A stretch of DNA of 64,000 nt from Nitrobacter sp047149785. GTDB lineage: Bacteria; Pseudomonadota; Alphaproteobacteria; Rhizobiales; Xanthobacteraceae. Positions 54,867 through 64,000 of this stretch are shown here, piece by piece. The DNA lies in NCBI RefSeq assembly GCF_047149785.1, contig NZ_BAAGBE010000001.1, forward strand, positions 1,550,001-1,614,000, given 5' to 3'. Made by a program: the position numbers and the translations under genes. The notes below the pieces were generated by a model. It saw only the letters and a program-made list of their open reading frames with translations. It had not been told where the DNA came from and did no database searches. Numbering within the stretch: the first letter of the stretch is position 1; the number at the start of each line of letters is the position of its first letter.

Positions 54867-55914
54867 GAGCGGGGTGGGTTTAGGTTTGGTTATATCCTGC
54901 GTTTGCGAAGTAGTTGGTGCATTCGTCCGGTGAGACGGTTTGCAGGATCGACCCGATAGCATCGTAGACAGCCTCGGCGGTTCGCTGAGCGGCCTTGCGC
55001 AGCCAGTGTTTGAACTTGGCGAAGAACTGCTCGATCGGGTTCAGATCGGGCGAGTATTTCGGCAGATAGAAGAGCCGAGCGCCAGCGGCACGGATGGCGC
55101 GACGCACGGCGTTGGCCTTGTGCGAGCCGAGATTGTCCATGATGACGATGTCGCCGTGCCGCAAGGTTGGGGCCAGAACCTTCTCGACGTAGAGAAGGAA
55201 GGCTTCGCCGTTGATCGGCCCCTCGATGAACCACGGGGCAGTGATGCGATCGTGGCGCAAGGCGGCCATGAAGGTCATGGTCTGCCAGCGGCCGTGCGGC
55301 ACCTTGGCTTTGATGCGTTGACCGCGCAGCGCCCAACCCCGCAGCGGCGCCATATTGGTTTTGGTCCAGGTCTCATCGATGAACACCAGCCGAGTGGGAT
55401 CGATCCGATCCTTATACTTGGCCCACTGCGCCCGCCGACGGGCGACATCGGGACGATCCTGCTCGGCGGCAATCAGCGTCTTTTTTTGTAACTGAGCTTC
55501 TCAGCGTGGATGAACTCCCACATCGTGCGATAATCGACCTTGAGGCCACGTTCAGTGAGTTCAGCCACCAGACCGCGCACGGTAAAATCCTTCCGGCACC
55601 GCTGGATCAGCCACTCGCGGTGCGGCCCCGAAATCTTTTTTGGCCTATAGCCGCCGATCTGGTCCGGCTTGACGCTGCCGGTCTCGAGGAAGCGCTGCAC
55701 CCAGTTTATCGCCGTGCTGATGCCGACTCCAAATCGGGCCGCCGCCTGATGCCGCGACAGGCCACCTTTGACGACAGCCCTCACCACCCGCTCACGAAGG
55801 TCGTCCGAATAGGGTCGTCCCATCCATACTGGCCTCCTGCCCAGCCAGCATGTTGAATCAGATGCACTCCGATTTGGGAATCCCCAATCGATTCAAACTA
55901 GACCCATCCCGCTC
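54867..55914 (-). mobile_element. IS630-family insertion sequence, first copy
   Basis: 1048 bp bounded by inverted ends GAGCGGGGTGGGTTTAG and GAGCGGGATGGGTCTAG. TA is on each side (54865-54866 and 55915-55916), the fixed target of IS630/Tc1 elements. The left TA is the one next to the IS5-family element; the right TA is shared with the next IS630 element. Confidence 0.9.
54880..55823 (-). CDS. IS630-family transposase, two frames joined by -1 slip
   Basis: The ATG at 55823 opens MGRPYSDDLRERVVRAVVKG (HTH part), which ends at 55473 after LSYKKRR. At the A7 run (55481-55487) a -1 slip gives KKTLIAAEQD and the DDE domain: VFIDETWTKTNMAPLRGWAL, DIVIMDNLGSHKANAVRRAI, YLPKYSPDLNPIEQFFAKFK. D, D and E are all present. 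The arrangement is the usual one for two-frame IS630 elements; probably active. Confidence 0.88.
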
Positions 55915-55916
55915 TA

Positions 55917-56963
55917 GACCGGTTCCTGTTTAGGCGGAATCGGATTTTGGTTTTCAAATCAGGGGTCTTCTGATTCAAGATTCTTGCTGGATTGGAGGCC
56001 AGCAAGGATGGGACGACCACTTTCTGGCGATCTTCGACGGCGGGTTGTGGCAGCGGTCTCGAAAGGTGAGAGCTGCCGCTCGGTTGCCTCACGGTTCGGG
56101 GTTGCGATTTCCTCGGTCGTGAAGTGGTCTCAACGCTATCGTGCGACCGGGTCCGTTGCGCCGGGCCAGATGGGCGGCCATCGCAAGGCGGTGCTGGAAG
56201 CGCATCGCGCCTTTATCGCGGCCCGGATCCGCCAGACGCCTCATGTGACGCTGCACCAGCTCAGGGACGAATTGGCCGCGCGCGGCATCAAGGTCGGGCA
56301 TAATACGATCTGGCTGTTCCTGCGGCGCGAGGGATTACGGTTCAAAAAAAACACTGTTCGCCCTTGAGCAGGGCCGGCCCGACGTCCTGCGCAGACGTCG
56401 ACGCTGGCGATCATGGCAAGCGGGCCTCGATCCTCGCCGGCTGGTCTTCATCGACGAGACCTGGATCAAGACCAACATGGCGCCGCTGCGCGGATAGGCT
56501 CCAAAGGGCGAGCGCCTGCGGGCCTTCGCACCGCACGGTCACTGGCGCACACTGACCTTCCTCGGCGCGCTGCGCTGGAATCGCCTCACGGCCCCTTGCG
56601 TCTTCGACGGGCCAATCAACGGCGAGTGCTCCCGCGCCTATGTCGCCCAGCAACTCGTGCCGGTTCTCAAATCCGGCGACATCGTCATCATGGACAATCT
56701 CGGCAGCCACAAATCCGCAGAACTGCGCCGCATGATCAACGCCGCAGGAGCCAGGCTCTGGTATCTGCCGCCTTATTCTCCCGATCTCAATCCAATCGAG
56801 CAGACCTTCGCAAAGATCAAGCATTGGATGCGCATCGCGTAAAGGCGAACCATCGACAATGTCTGCCGCACCCTCGGCGAACTCGTCCAAGCCATCCAGC
56901 CAGCAGAATGCCAAAACTACTTCATCAACGCAGGATACGCTTCTACCTAAATAGGAAATGCTC
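55917..56963 (+). mobile_element. IS630-family insertion sequence, second and different element, decayed
   Basis: 1047 bp with inverted ends GACCGGTTCCTGTTTAGGC / GAGCATTTCCTATTTAGGT (imperfect) and TA on both sides (55915-55916 and 56964-56965). It differs in sequence from the first copy and is in the opposite orientation. The left TA is common to both elements. Confidence 0.87.
56008..56949 (+). pseudogene. IS630-family transposase with frameshift and two nonsense codons
   Basis: The ATG at 56008 opens MGRPLSGDLRRRVVAAVSKG. The N-terminal frame leaves at an A8 run (56344-56351). The catalytic frame continues with one base fewer, LFALEQGRPDVLRRRRRW and VFIDETWIKTNMAPLRG, so a single-base expansion of the run is likely. 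TAG at 56495-56497 replaces Trp and TAA at 56840-56842 replaces Gln. Both are C-to-T type changes. The DDE residues survive in between (DIVIMDNLGSHKSAELRRMI, LPPYSPDLNPIEQTFAKIKH). Inactive. Confidence 0.87.
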
Positions 56964-57017
56964 TAGAGCGACGCACGGAGGCATTCGCCAAGGCACTGTC
57001 ACAGCATGAAGATGAAG

Positions 57018-57045
57018 AGGGCCGCGGGATGACTCCAGCGGCCCT
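57018..57045 (-). terminator. Hairpin after the adhesin gene
   Basis: AGGGCCGC and GCGGCCCT pair around a 12-base loop, 30 bp past the adhesin stop. T-rich on the plus side (CCCTTTAAT) and pyrimidine-rich on the minus side; the likely transcript end for the adhesin. Confidence 0.65.
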
Positions 57046-57074
57046 TTAATCGTCATTCAGACAGAATGATGCCG

Positions 57075-60000
57075 CTATACCACGACTTGATGCTGTGACT
57101 GGTCGATCATGTGACCCAGCACAACGTCCACCACATTGCCCGCGTGATTGTAGCCAGACAAGATCGCGACCGTGTGCCAGTCCCCGGCGTTGGAACCGCT
57201 CGTATCGACCTGAACGCTGATGTCACTACTACCGCTCGCCTGCAACCTGACATCGTTTGTGGTTTGGTGGCCGTTGTAAACCGCGTCGAGCAGGGCTCCA
57301 AGGTCAAGAACGTCGCCTTGCGTGTGGCTGTAGTTCAGGATCGTGTCGATGCTGTTGTGGCTGCCGCCATCATATTCCCCGGCACCGAAGGCGAAAACAT
57401 CCGGGCCAGTGCTGCCGATCAGAACATCATTTCCGTCGTGTCCGGCGAGCGTGTAGCCGTCCTGTTCCGAGATGGTAGTTACAGACGGCTTGCCTTGGTC
57501 GACTGTGCCGCCCTTATTGGTGAACCCCGACGAGATCGAGAACGTATCTCCCGGATCGCCCGTCAACGTCACCGAATGGTTGCTATCCAGATGGGCAGCC
57601 CAAGTCACGCCGCCGGCATTGCCGCCGTTCAGATGATTCCCATGACTATCCGTCAATCCCTCGTACACAGTTTCTGCCGATGCACCGCCTTTACCAACCT
57701 TATAACTATACTGGGTGCTACCCACTGTGAGGTAGACCGTATCGTTTTTGTCATAACTGGGATCGAACGTGATCGTCGTGACCTGGGTCGATAACGCCGG
57801 TCCCGCGACGATGATGTCATCGCCGGCCGTTCCGTCGAGAATCAGGTCGTTCGTGTCTTGCTGATAGGTCACATGCGCAGTGTCCGTACTGCCCTGACCG
57901 TCGGACACCGTTACGTCGAATGTACCACCGGGCGTGCTGTCGTCATCAATGAAAACCCAGTGGTCTGAATTGCTGTGCGACAAACCATTCTTGGCGAAAC
58001 CCGAACTATGCGACACCGAAGAAACGGTCAGCGGATCGCCATCGGGATCCAGTACGTAGTTCAGAAACGCCGCGTCGGATACGGTAAACTGGTTCGAGCC
58101 GTAACTCGAAACGACGGTCAGATCACTTTCAATGACCGGTGCGTGGTTCACATGTTGGACGGTGATCGCGACCGTATCCGTGTCGGAAAGCGGCCCGCCG
58201 GTTCCGGTATGGCCGTTATCATTGGTGGTGATCGTCAACGTATCCGAGCCACTGTAATGCGAGTTGCCCTGATACGTCAGCCCATCCAACGCCGCGTTCA
58301 AATGCGTGAGATCACCGGTCAGCGTCACGTGGCCAGTGTTGTTGCCAACCACCGTCAGGCCGGCGACTGCCGCAAGGGTCAGTGCGCCGTGTTGAACATC
58401 AAGCGTAACCTGCTCGTCGCCGCCATTGCTGTCGACATCGGACACGGAAATGCGATTTCCGTTCGCCGCGCTGAAGACAAGTGCGGTGTCCTCGTTTATT
58501 GACTGCGCGCCAGGGACGCTGTTGACCGGCGCATCGTTCACGGCCGTCACAGCTATCGTCAGCGCCGCCGAGGCGTGATCGCCATCGTTGTCGGCCAGAA
58601 CGTACGTAAATGTCTCATTGGCATCGGAAACGAGATTTTGCGGCGCCGAATACGACCAGTCGCCCGCTGCGTGCGAACCGCTTGCCGCAAAATAGAATGT
58701 GAAATGCCCGCTCAGGCTGGTGCCGACCGCGGCAAGCTGAGTCCCGCCGATCGTGGCGATAGCATTCCCGCCCGAGTCGGTCTCGGTGATCGACGCCGTC
58801 TCGTCCGTCTTGCCGTTCCAGGTGTAGGTATGGCCGTCGAACGTGATTGACAGAATACGGCCCCCATCGGCCCCGAAGGCGTCGCCGTTGCTCAGCACAT
58901 TGCCCGACGCATCGCTGCCAACCAACGTCACCAGGGCATCGATCAGGTCGCTGAACTGGGAGACGTTGACCGTATCGACATGACCATCGACGTCAACCTT
59001 ATGAAGTGTGCCGTTGTCGAGGCCGTTGCCGATACCGATCGTGGTAACCGAAATGGGCGCGGTCGCATTGTTGACGAAATTATTCCAGTTCGTAGCCGTG
59101 GTGTCGTCGAGCGCTCCGTTGCTCCCAACTTGTTCATTCGGATTGCCGTCGCTCAGGAAGAACACCTGATTGTTCGCGCCGGCGACAGCCGTGTAGTGTG
59201 CCATCAAGGTCTTGATGCCGGCCGTGTAGTCCGTGCCGCTATTGAGCGGACGATGCGCGAGCAGATAGGCGATTTCAGTGTCGAACGCGGTCTGGGTCGT
59301 GTACGGCCCGTAAGCGTTAGCCGACGATGAGAATGCGACCAGTTCGATCTTCACGTCGCCGGTGGCATTGGCGAAGATTTCATCACCCGCCGCCTTCACC
59401 GCGTTCAGCATCTGGCTGTACTCGCTGCCATCGATGCTGCCGCTGAAATCGAGCACGAAAGCACCGTTGAAATCCTGGACGACCTTCTCGCTGACCGATT
59501 CCGATTCCGGCACCGCCACCGGCGCGTCGTCGATGATGTCGATCGTCAGGTTGGCCGGAGCGTTGGTGCTGCCGTCCGAATCGGTCACCGTCACCGCGAA
59601 CGTAGGCTTCACCTCTGACGTCCGGCCGTCATCGACGGCCGGGCTCTTGAGATAGTTGTCCGTCAGCGTGTATTTATAATCGATCTCGCTATGGGCGGCG
59701 TCCCACCACACTTCGAGGCTGCCGCCATGCGCGCTGTCGTCGATCAGCGTATGTTCGCCGGTCAACGCGACGTTGTGATCGTCGACCTTGATCGACGCAA
59801 CGCCGTCCGGCGCGTCCACGCCGACCGAACCGGTCGCGACCGTGTTCGTGCCGCCGACACTTGAACCCGAAGGCTCGCCGCTACGCGCCGGCAAGCCCGC
59901 TTCGTAAACCGTGTCCGTCGCACCCCCGACCTCGGGTGGCGTCACCGTCACGCCCGCGTTCTCGCTCTGGATCGTCAACGTCGCATGCGACAGGTCGCCG

Positions 60001-63000
60001 TCGCCGTCCTTGATCGTATAGGTGAAGACGTCGTTGACCGTGCCCGCCGTTGTCGTCGCGCGGGCGTAGGCGTAGCTGCCGTCCGCGTTCAGCGTCAGGT
60101 CACCGTACTGGCCATGAATCAAATGTCCGACCGTCGCCAGGTTGTCGAGATCCGCATGGGTGTCGCCCGGGGCCACGCCGACCACGCCGCCACCCGACGC
60201 GAAACCGTCCGCGCCCGCAACGTCGTTGTTAAGAACGCCATCCGTCGCCAAGACTTCGAGCGTTCCGCCTCCCGTCACGCTATTCGTGTCGTCATGCGCA
60301 ACTGGCGCATCGTTGACGATGTCGATCGTCAATGTGGCGGACGAAGTCTGATTGTCGATATCCGTTACCTTGATATCGAAATCGTCGTGCGTACCGTTGC
60401 CGATCGTGCTCTTGAACAGAGTATAGCTGTAGCCGATCGCGGTGGAACTGAAGCTGGTGATCGTCAGGTCGCCGAAATCGCCGCTGATCGTGTGGCCCAC
60501 GAAACTGGCATCGACAGCTTGCCCCTTGACCGTCACGACCGATGGGCCGTCGCCGAGGCTGATCGCGATCGTGCCGGTGTGGGTTTCGCTCTTATCGCTG
60601 TTGTCATCGGGAATCGAATTAGCCATTTCGCCGGAGCCGGCAGGCAGGCCGCCATGGGGCGGAAGACCCGCTTCGCTGACCGACACGGTGACGTCCGAAA
60701 CGCTCGGCAGATGATCGACGGAGTTGATGTTGACGAGGAATTCGCCGGCACCGAGCTTGACGCTGTCGCCGTCGTAATCCGTCACAATCACGAAATTCGA
60801 GAAGTCGATCTGGTTCGACAAACCACCATCGATCGGTTTGTAGAGATCGAAAATCGCGTGACCGGCTTCCGAGGTTGACATCGTCAGCGTGAAGATCACG
60901 GTCCCGCCGGCAACGCCGGTGATGGTGTCCCCGTTCGACGACATGGTGATCTGGGTGCCGTTGTAGCTCAGCGTCCCGACGTTCTGCGACGCGAAGGAGG
61001 TGAGCGACCAGGTGCCCGGTTGATCGGGGCCGATATCGACCAGAGACGTCAGGTCGATTGTGGTCTCGATATAGTTTTGCGTCGGAGCAATTGTGCTGGT
61101 GACAGACAAATTATCGAGGATCACCCGGCCCGAGAAGCCGGGATTGTCGATCTCGAAATGCGTAAGTTCGAGGCCGGCAAAGGCCGTGAACAGCGCACTC
61201 GGCGTTTGAGAATTCGACAGCGAGAGCGTCACCGAATGCTGCACGCCGTGAATATCGATGCCGATCGCCGTGGCGTTCAGATTGCCCGAGCCCCACAGGC
61301 TCAGGTTGACGCTGTTGAGCGTGAAAGAGGTTCCAGGATCAGCCTGAAGTACGAACGGGCTGAAGCCGGTCGGCTGGCCGTTCACAAGCGGCGCGTCGGG
61401 TCCATATAAAACATGCTCGCTACCAACAAGCGCGACGTGGCTTCCCGGCACATGCAGATTCGACGATCCCAGATTCGGTGTCTGGTCCGGTGCGTCGCTG
61501 TCAAATGTAAAGGTGAAAGGCGTTACCACCGGAACCGGAATGTCGCCCTCGCTCACATTGCCGGTTGCGGTCTCGCCGGTCACTACCGGCACGTCATCGT
61601 TGACGACGACCGTGAAGCTGCCGGGCGTCGAGTCGCCATCGGAATCGGTGGCGACGTAGTTGAACGACAGCGCGATGTTGTTCTCGTTGTCGCCGAGAGC
61701 GTGATCGAGCCGGTCCAGCAAAACGAAACGGAACGAGCCCGATCCGTCGTCGGACAGCGACACCTCGAATACGGTGCGGATATCGTTGCCCGTTCCCGCC
61801 TTGCCGTACAGGATCGTTTGGTCGCCATTGAACGAGAAGTGGATATCCTCGCCATGCGAGGTCAGGTGGCCCGCTGTCAGCGTTCCGCTGAACGCGGCGG
61901 GCGCGGCGCTGTCGAAAGTGACGCTGCGATCGCCCACGCCATCCGGGTGGTCCTGAACCAACCGACCGGACGCTCCGGCCGTCGAATCCACGCTGTCAAC
62001 ACCCGTGTCCGCATTATCGGCGCCCCACTTGATGCCGAGCAGGCCGGTCGCCGTGGCTTCGTTATGATCATGATCAGCGTCGGGAACGGCGATATCGCCG
62101 GCCGACGGCGTAGGCTGGTCGTGATGCCCGTCCGGCACCAGGCCGTCCTCATCGACGACAACGGCCGCAACCAGGCTGACGTTGTCGATCAACGCGCCAA
62201 GCGAGTTCTCCTGTCCGATCGCGTGGAAACCAAGCACATCGCCGGGACCGGTCCCTTCAACGAAAACGGTGATCTGCTGCCAGGCTCCAGGCGCCATGCC
62301 GGTGGAGTCGATCGTCTTCACGACATCGCCGTTCCACAGCACTTCCATGCTGCCGCTGTCGGGGTCGCCTTCGCTTGGGCGCGGCGCGTACCAGAAGGTC
62401 AGCATGTAGGTCTGGCCGTCTTCGGTGCCGGCGACGGTCTGCTGGATGGTGGAATTGGTGTGGCCGGTATTGTTGGCATGGCCGGACAGATTCCCTCCGG
62501 TGAGGTCGGAATCGAGTTCGATCAGGGTATTGCCATCCTGCGCCGGCACGCCGCCGGGACCGGAGCCATCGGTATTGTTGATCTGCACCTCGAACGGCAC
62601 ATTGCCTCTGCCGTCGCCGAGGTCGGCCGACGTCCACGTTCCGTCGAGGCTGTTATAGATCGACCACTGGCCGGCCCCGAGGTCGTCGTGCCCCTGCTCG
62701 AAGCTGCCATTGACGATGAGGTTGGTCTGCGTGGCCACCACCGGGACGTCGTTTTCGATGGTGATGTTGAGACCGCCATTCAGCACGGCGCTGTCGCCGT
62801 CGCCATCGGTCGCGGTGAACAGCGACGCCAGATTGAGCGTGAGCGTGCCGGTATCGCCGCTCGCCGGATGATCGATGTTGCCGAGCAACGTGAAGGTATA
62901 GCCGCCCGAACCGTCCGCGCCGAGCGTAAAGATTAGCCGGTTATCGGCCGTGATGCCGCTCAGCGTGCCGCCTGAAATCTCGTAGTGGATCGGCGAGCCA

Positions 63001-64000
63001 TCGGACGTCAGGCCAGACATGGCCCCCTGGGCGGCGGCATTGAAGCCGAATTCGCCCGGACCGTCAGCGCCGAAGCTCACCAGTGCGGTCAGGTTGTCAT
63101 GAGTGATCGTGATGGTCGTCGGCTGGCTGGCCGGCGCACCTTCGAGATTGCCGGTCTGAACGCTGTTGTGCAGGCCGTCTTCATAGACTCTGCCGACGTC
63201 GACGTTGCCGCCGAGCGCAACTGGGCCGTCGTCCTCGAAACGAATATTTGCTGAAATATCGAGCGATTTGGTGACGTAATCGCCATCACCATCGGTCGCG
63301 GTGACCGAAACGCCGAGCGTGTTCGCATCCAGGGAGACGCCTTCGTCATTGCTGGTGGTGTCGCCGTGCCGGAGCGAAACATACTGCGCCACGGTCACCT
63401 GGCCGGTCGCCGCATCGATGTGCAGCGCGAAGGCCGCGACCACATCGCCGCCATCCGAATAGACGCCGAGCACACGCCCCTGCGAATCCAGGACGAGATC
63501 GATCGGAGCGTGGCCGGTGGTCTCAAGCCCGGAGTGCACAGGACCGTTGCTGCCGAGATCGAAAGCATATTTTAGACCGTCGGAAGCAGAAGGGCCGTCG
63601 GCGCCATAATCGACGCTGGCCGCGACGATCGCACCCGAGCCCTGCGCATACTGTGGCGACATATCGTGATCGGTTCCGGCTTGGACACCGGCGAACAGCC
63701 CTGAAACCAGGGCTGCATTGACCTCGCTCGAATCGGGATCCTTGCCTGCGGTCTCGTCCACGATGATGACGTTCGACAGCTTCACATTGGCGAGATACGT
63801 GCCGGTGTTGTCGCCGCCGGCGCCGACCTCCCTGAAGGCAAGCTCGTTGTCGCCGCTTCCCGCCGTCACCGGCAAGGAAATCGTCTGCATCGTGCCGGTG
63901 TCGGGCACGAAAATCCCGACGGAGATTCCATTCCAAAAGACTTCGACCTTGGCGGTGTCCGGATAATCGCCGGAATTGGGCGCTCCGAGCCCGATCTCAA
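57075..64000 (-). CDS. Giant type I secreted adhesin (LapA-like) with VWA, lectin-like and Ig-like modules; N-terminus outside window
   Basis: The frame is open to the window edge (upstream of the GTG at 63908 it reads ...AKVEVFWNGISVGIFVPDTG), so at least 2,300 residues and no start seen. Modules from N to C, approximate positions on the plus strand: galactose-binding-like sandwich (63640-64000); T1SS-143-type repeat (62770-63240); NGSFE-type carbohydrate-binding-like domain (62170-62740); second T1SS-143 repeat (61560-62170); further sandwich (61050-61520); VCBS/Ig-like repeats (59520-61000); von Willebrand A domain with MIDAS DFSGS (58880-59480); cadherin-like repeats (58090-58880); one RTX-like segment GHDGNDVLIGSTGPDVFAFG and a VCA0849-type secretion signal at the C-terminus. 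It should be exported by the system at 45-51 kb. Extremely Asp/Gly/Thr-rich, Cys-free in what I read. Confidence 0.93.
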   Translation of the reverse strand, partial: EIGLGAPNSGDYPDTAKVEVFWNGISVGIFVPDTGTMQTISLPVTAGSGDNELAFREVGAGGDNTGTYLANVKLSNVIIVDETAGKDPDSSEVNAALVSGLFAGVQAGTDHDMSPQYAQGSGAIVAASVDYGADGPSASDGLKYAFDLGSNGPVHSGLETTGHAPIDLVLDSQGRVLGVYSDGGDVVAAFALHIDAATGQVTVAQYVSLRHGDTTSNDEGVSLDANTLGVSVTATDGDGDYVTKSLDISANIRFEDDGPVALGGNVDVGRVYEDGLHNSVQTGNLEGAPASQPTTITITHDNLTALVSFGADGPGEFGFNAAAQGAMSGLTSDGSPIHYEISGGTLSGITADNRLIFTLGADGSGGYTFTLLGNIDHPASGDTGTLTLNLASLFTATDGDGDSAVLNGGLNITIENDVPVVATQTNLIVNGSFEQGHDDLGAGQWSIYNSLDGTWTSADLGDGRGNVPFEVQINNTDGSGPGGVPAQDGNTLIELDSDLTGGNLSGHANNTGHTNSTIQQTVAGTEDGQTYMLTFWYAPRPSEGDPDSGSMEVLWNGDVVKTIDSTGMAPGAWQQITVFVEGTGPGDVLGFHAIGQENSLGALIDNVSLVAAVVVDEDGLVPDGHHDQPTPSAGDIAVPDADHDHNEATATGLLGIKWGADNADTGVDSVDSTAGASGRLVQDHPDGVGDRSVTFDSAAPAAFSGTLTAGHLTSHGEDIHFSFNGDQTILYGKAGTGNDIRTVFEVSLSDDGSGSFRFVLLDRLDHALGDNENNIALSFNYVATDSDGDSTPGSFTVVVNDDVPVVTGETATGNVSEGDIPVPVVTPFTFTFDSDAPDQTPNLGSSNLHVPGSHVALVGSEHVLYGPDAPLVNGQPTGFSPFVLQADPGTSFTLNSVNLSLWGSGNLNATAIGIDIHGVQHSVTLSLSNSQTPSALFTAFAGLELTHFEIDNPGFSGRVILDNLSVTSTIAPTQNYIETTIDLTSLVDIGPDQPGTWSLTSFASQNVGTLSYNGTQITMSSNGDTITGVAGGTVIFTLTMSTSEAGHAIFDLYKPIDGGLSNQIDFSNFVIVTDYDGDSVKLGAGEFLVNINSVDHLPSVSDVTVSVSEAGLPPHGGLPAGSGEMANSIPDDNSDKSETHTGTIAISLGDGPSVVTVKGQAVDASFVGHTISGDFGDLTITSFSSTAIGYSYTLFKSTIGNGTHDDFDIKVTDIDNQTSSATLTIDIVNDAPVAHDDTNSVTGGGTLEVLATDGVLNNDVAGADGFASGGGVVGVAPGDTHADLDNLATVGHLIHGQYGDLTLNADGSYAYARATTTAGTVNDVFTYTIKDGDGDLSHATLTIQSENAGVTVTPPEVGGATDTVYEAGLPARSGEPSGSSVGGTNTVATGSVGVDAPDGVASIKVDDHNVALTGEHTLIDDSAHGGSLEVWWDAAHSEIDYKYTLTDNYLKSPAVDDGRTSEVKPTFAVTVTDSDGSTNAPANLTIDIIDDAPVAVPESESVSEKVVQDFNGAFVLDFSGSIDGSEYSQMLNAVKAAGDEIFANATGDVKIELVAFSSSANAYGPYTTQTAFDTEIAYLLAHRPLNSGTDYTAGIKTLMAHYTAVAGANNQVFFLSDGNPNEQVGSNGALDDTTATNWNNFVNNATAPISVTTIGIGNGLDNGTLHKVDVDGHVDTVNVSQFSDLIDALVTLVGSDASGNVLSNGDAFGADGGRILSITFDGHTYTWNGKTDETASITETDSGGNAIATIGGTQLAAVGTSLSGHFTFYFAASGSHAAGDWSYSAPQNLVSDANETFTYVLADNDGDHASAALTIAVTAVNDAPVNSVPGAQSINEDTALVFSAANGNRISVSDVDSNGGDEQVTLDVQHGALTLAAVAGLTVVGNNTGHVTLTGDLTHLNAALDGLTYQGNSHYSGSDTLTITTNDNGHTGTGGPLSDTDTVAITVQHVNHAPVIESDLTVVSSYGSNQFTVSDAAFLNYVLDPDGDPLTVSSVSHSSGFAKNGLSHSNSDHWVFIDDDSTPGGTFDVTVSDGQGSTDTAHVTYQQDTNDLILDGTAGDDIIVAGPALSTQVTTITFDPSYDKNDTVYLTVGSTQYSYKVGKGGASAETVYEGLTDSHGNHLNGGNAGGVTWAAHLDSNHSVTLTGDPGDTFSISSGFTNKGGTVDQGKPSVTTISEQDGYTLAGHDGNDVLIGSTGPDVFAFGAGEYDGGSHNSIDTILNYSHTQGDVLDLGALLDAVYNGHQTTNDVRLQASGSSDISVQVDTSGSNAGDWHTVAILSGYNHAGNVVDVVLGHMIDQSQHQVVV

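Noticed and set aside
53018..56965. Prophage or genomic island
   Set aside because: Only transposases and their ends are present; no integrase, phage or cargo genes.
61413..62936. 507-codon open frame antisense to the adhesin
   Set aside because: Low-complexity shadow caused by the repetitive codon use of the adhesin.
57075..64000. CRISPR array or tandem DNA repeat
   Set aside because: The periodicity comes from diverged protein modules, not identical short repeats; no CRISPR array was seen anywhere in the window.

Overview
The window reads as a chromosome segment of an alphaproteobacterium of the Bradyrhizobiaceae/Nitrobacteraceae, most likely a Nitrobacter-like organism. The basis is high-GC coding sequence, the aspS-rnd / ppx-ppk-hda-pgsA / purM-purN neighbourhood, an alphaproteobacterial NDUFS4-type complex I subunit, an aa3 oxidase subunit IV, DUF6481 and DUF192 proteins, and two families of roughly 100-130 bp palindromic intergenic repeats of the rhizobial type. 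No taxonomic search was run, so the genus is an inference.

Layout. 1-1.4 kb: the end of a dihydrofolate reductase-type gene, then repeat A, a broken IS5-family element and repeat B. 1.4-23 kb: mostly housekeeping genes: DoxX, malic enzyme, aspS, rnd, an orphan Rieske protein, ppx/ppk, hda, pgsA, purM (low GC, looks imported), purN, cspA, TerC, a frameshifted ndk, DUF6481, methylcrotonyl-CoA carboxylase, an NDUFS4-like protein and tRNA-Pro. 23-35 kb: small genes, several below 100 residues, with tRNA-Glu, a second-type argS, a modE remnant and sparse intergenic DNA. 35.4-45 kb: an exopolysaccharide module (GNAT protein, GumC/Wzc-like, Wza-like, glycosyltransferase, WcaJ/GumD-like, O-antigen ligase/polymerase). 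45.4-52.2 kb: a complete type I secretion system (TolC-like, ABC transporter, HlyD-like) followed by a LapG-type periplasmic cysteine protease. 53-57 kb: four insertion sequences packed end to end. 57-64 kb: a giant type I secreted adhesin on the minus strand that runs out of the window.

How it fits together. The right third looks like a surface-attachment locus. EPS synthesis and export genes lie beside a Lap-like system whose exporter, processing protease and giant VWA-containing adhesin are close together, with an IS cluster between the exporter/protease genes and the adhesin. The LapD-type c-di-GMP receptor and the adhesin N-terminus, which would carry any LapG cleavage site, are not in the window.

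The structural theme is the tetranucleotide CTAG. Five chromosomal genes end with a TAG that is also the outer edge of a dispersed repeat. The IS5-family elements sit inside CTAG. The IS481-family element duplicated TCTAGG and borrows the TAG of that duplication as its transposase stop. Two IS630-family elements share one TA. Two likely gene losses or decays stand out: ndk (about 25 bp missing near the 5' end) and a modE-type regulator.
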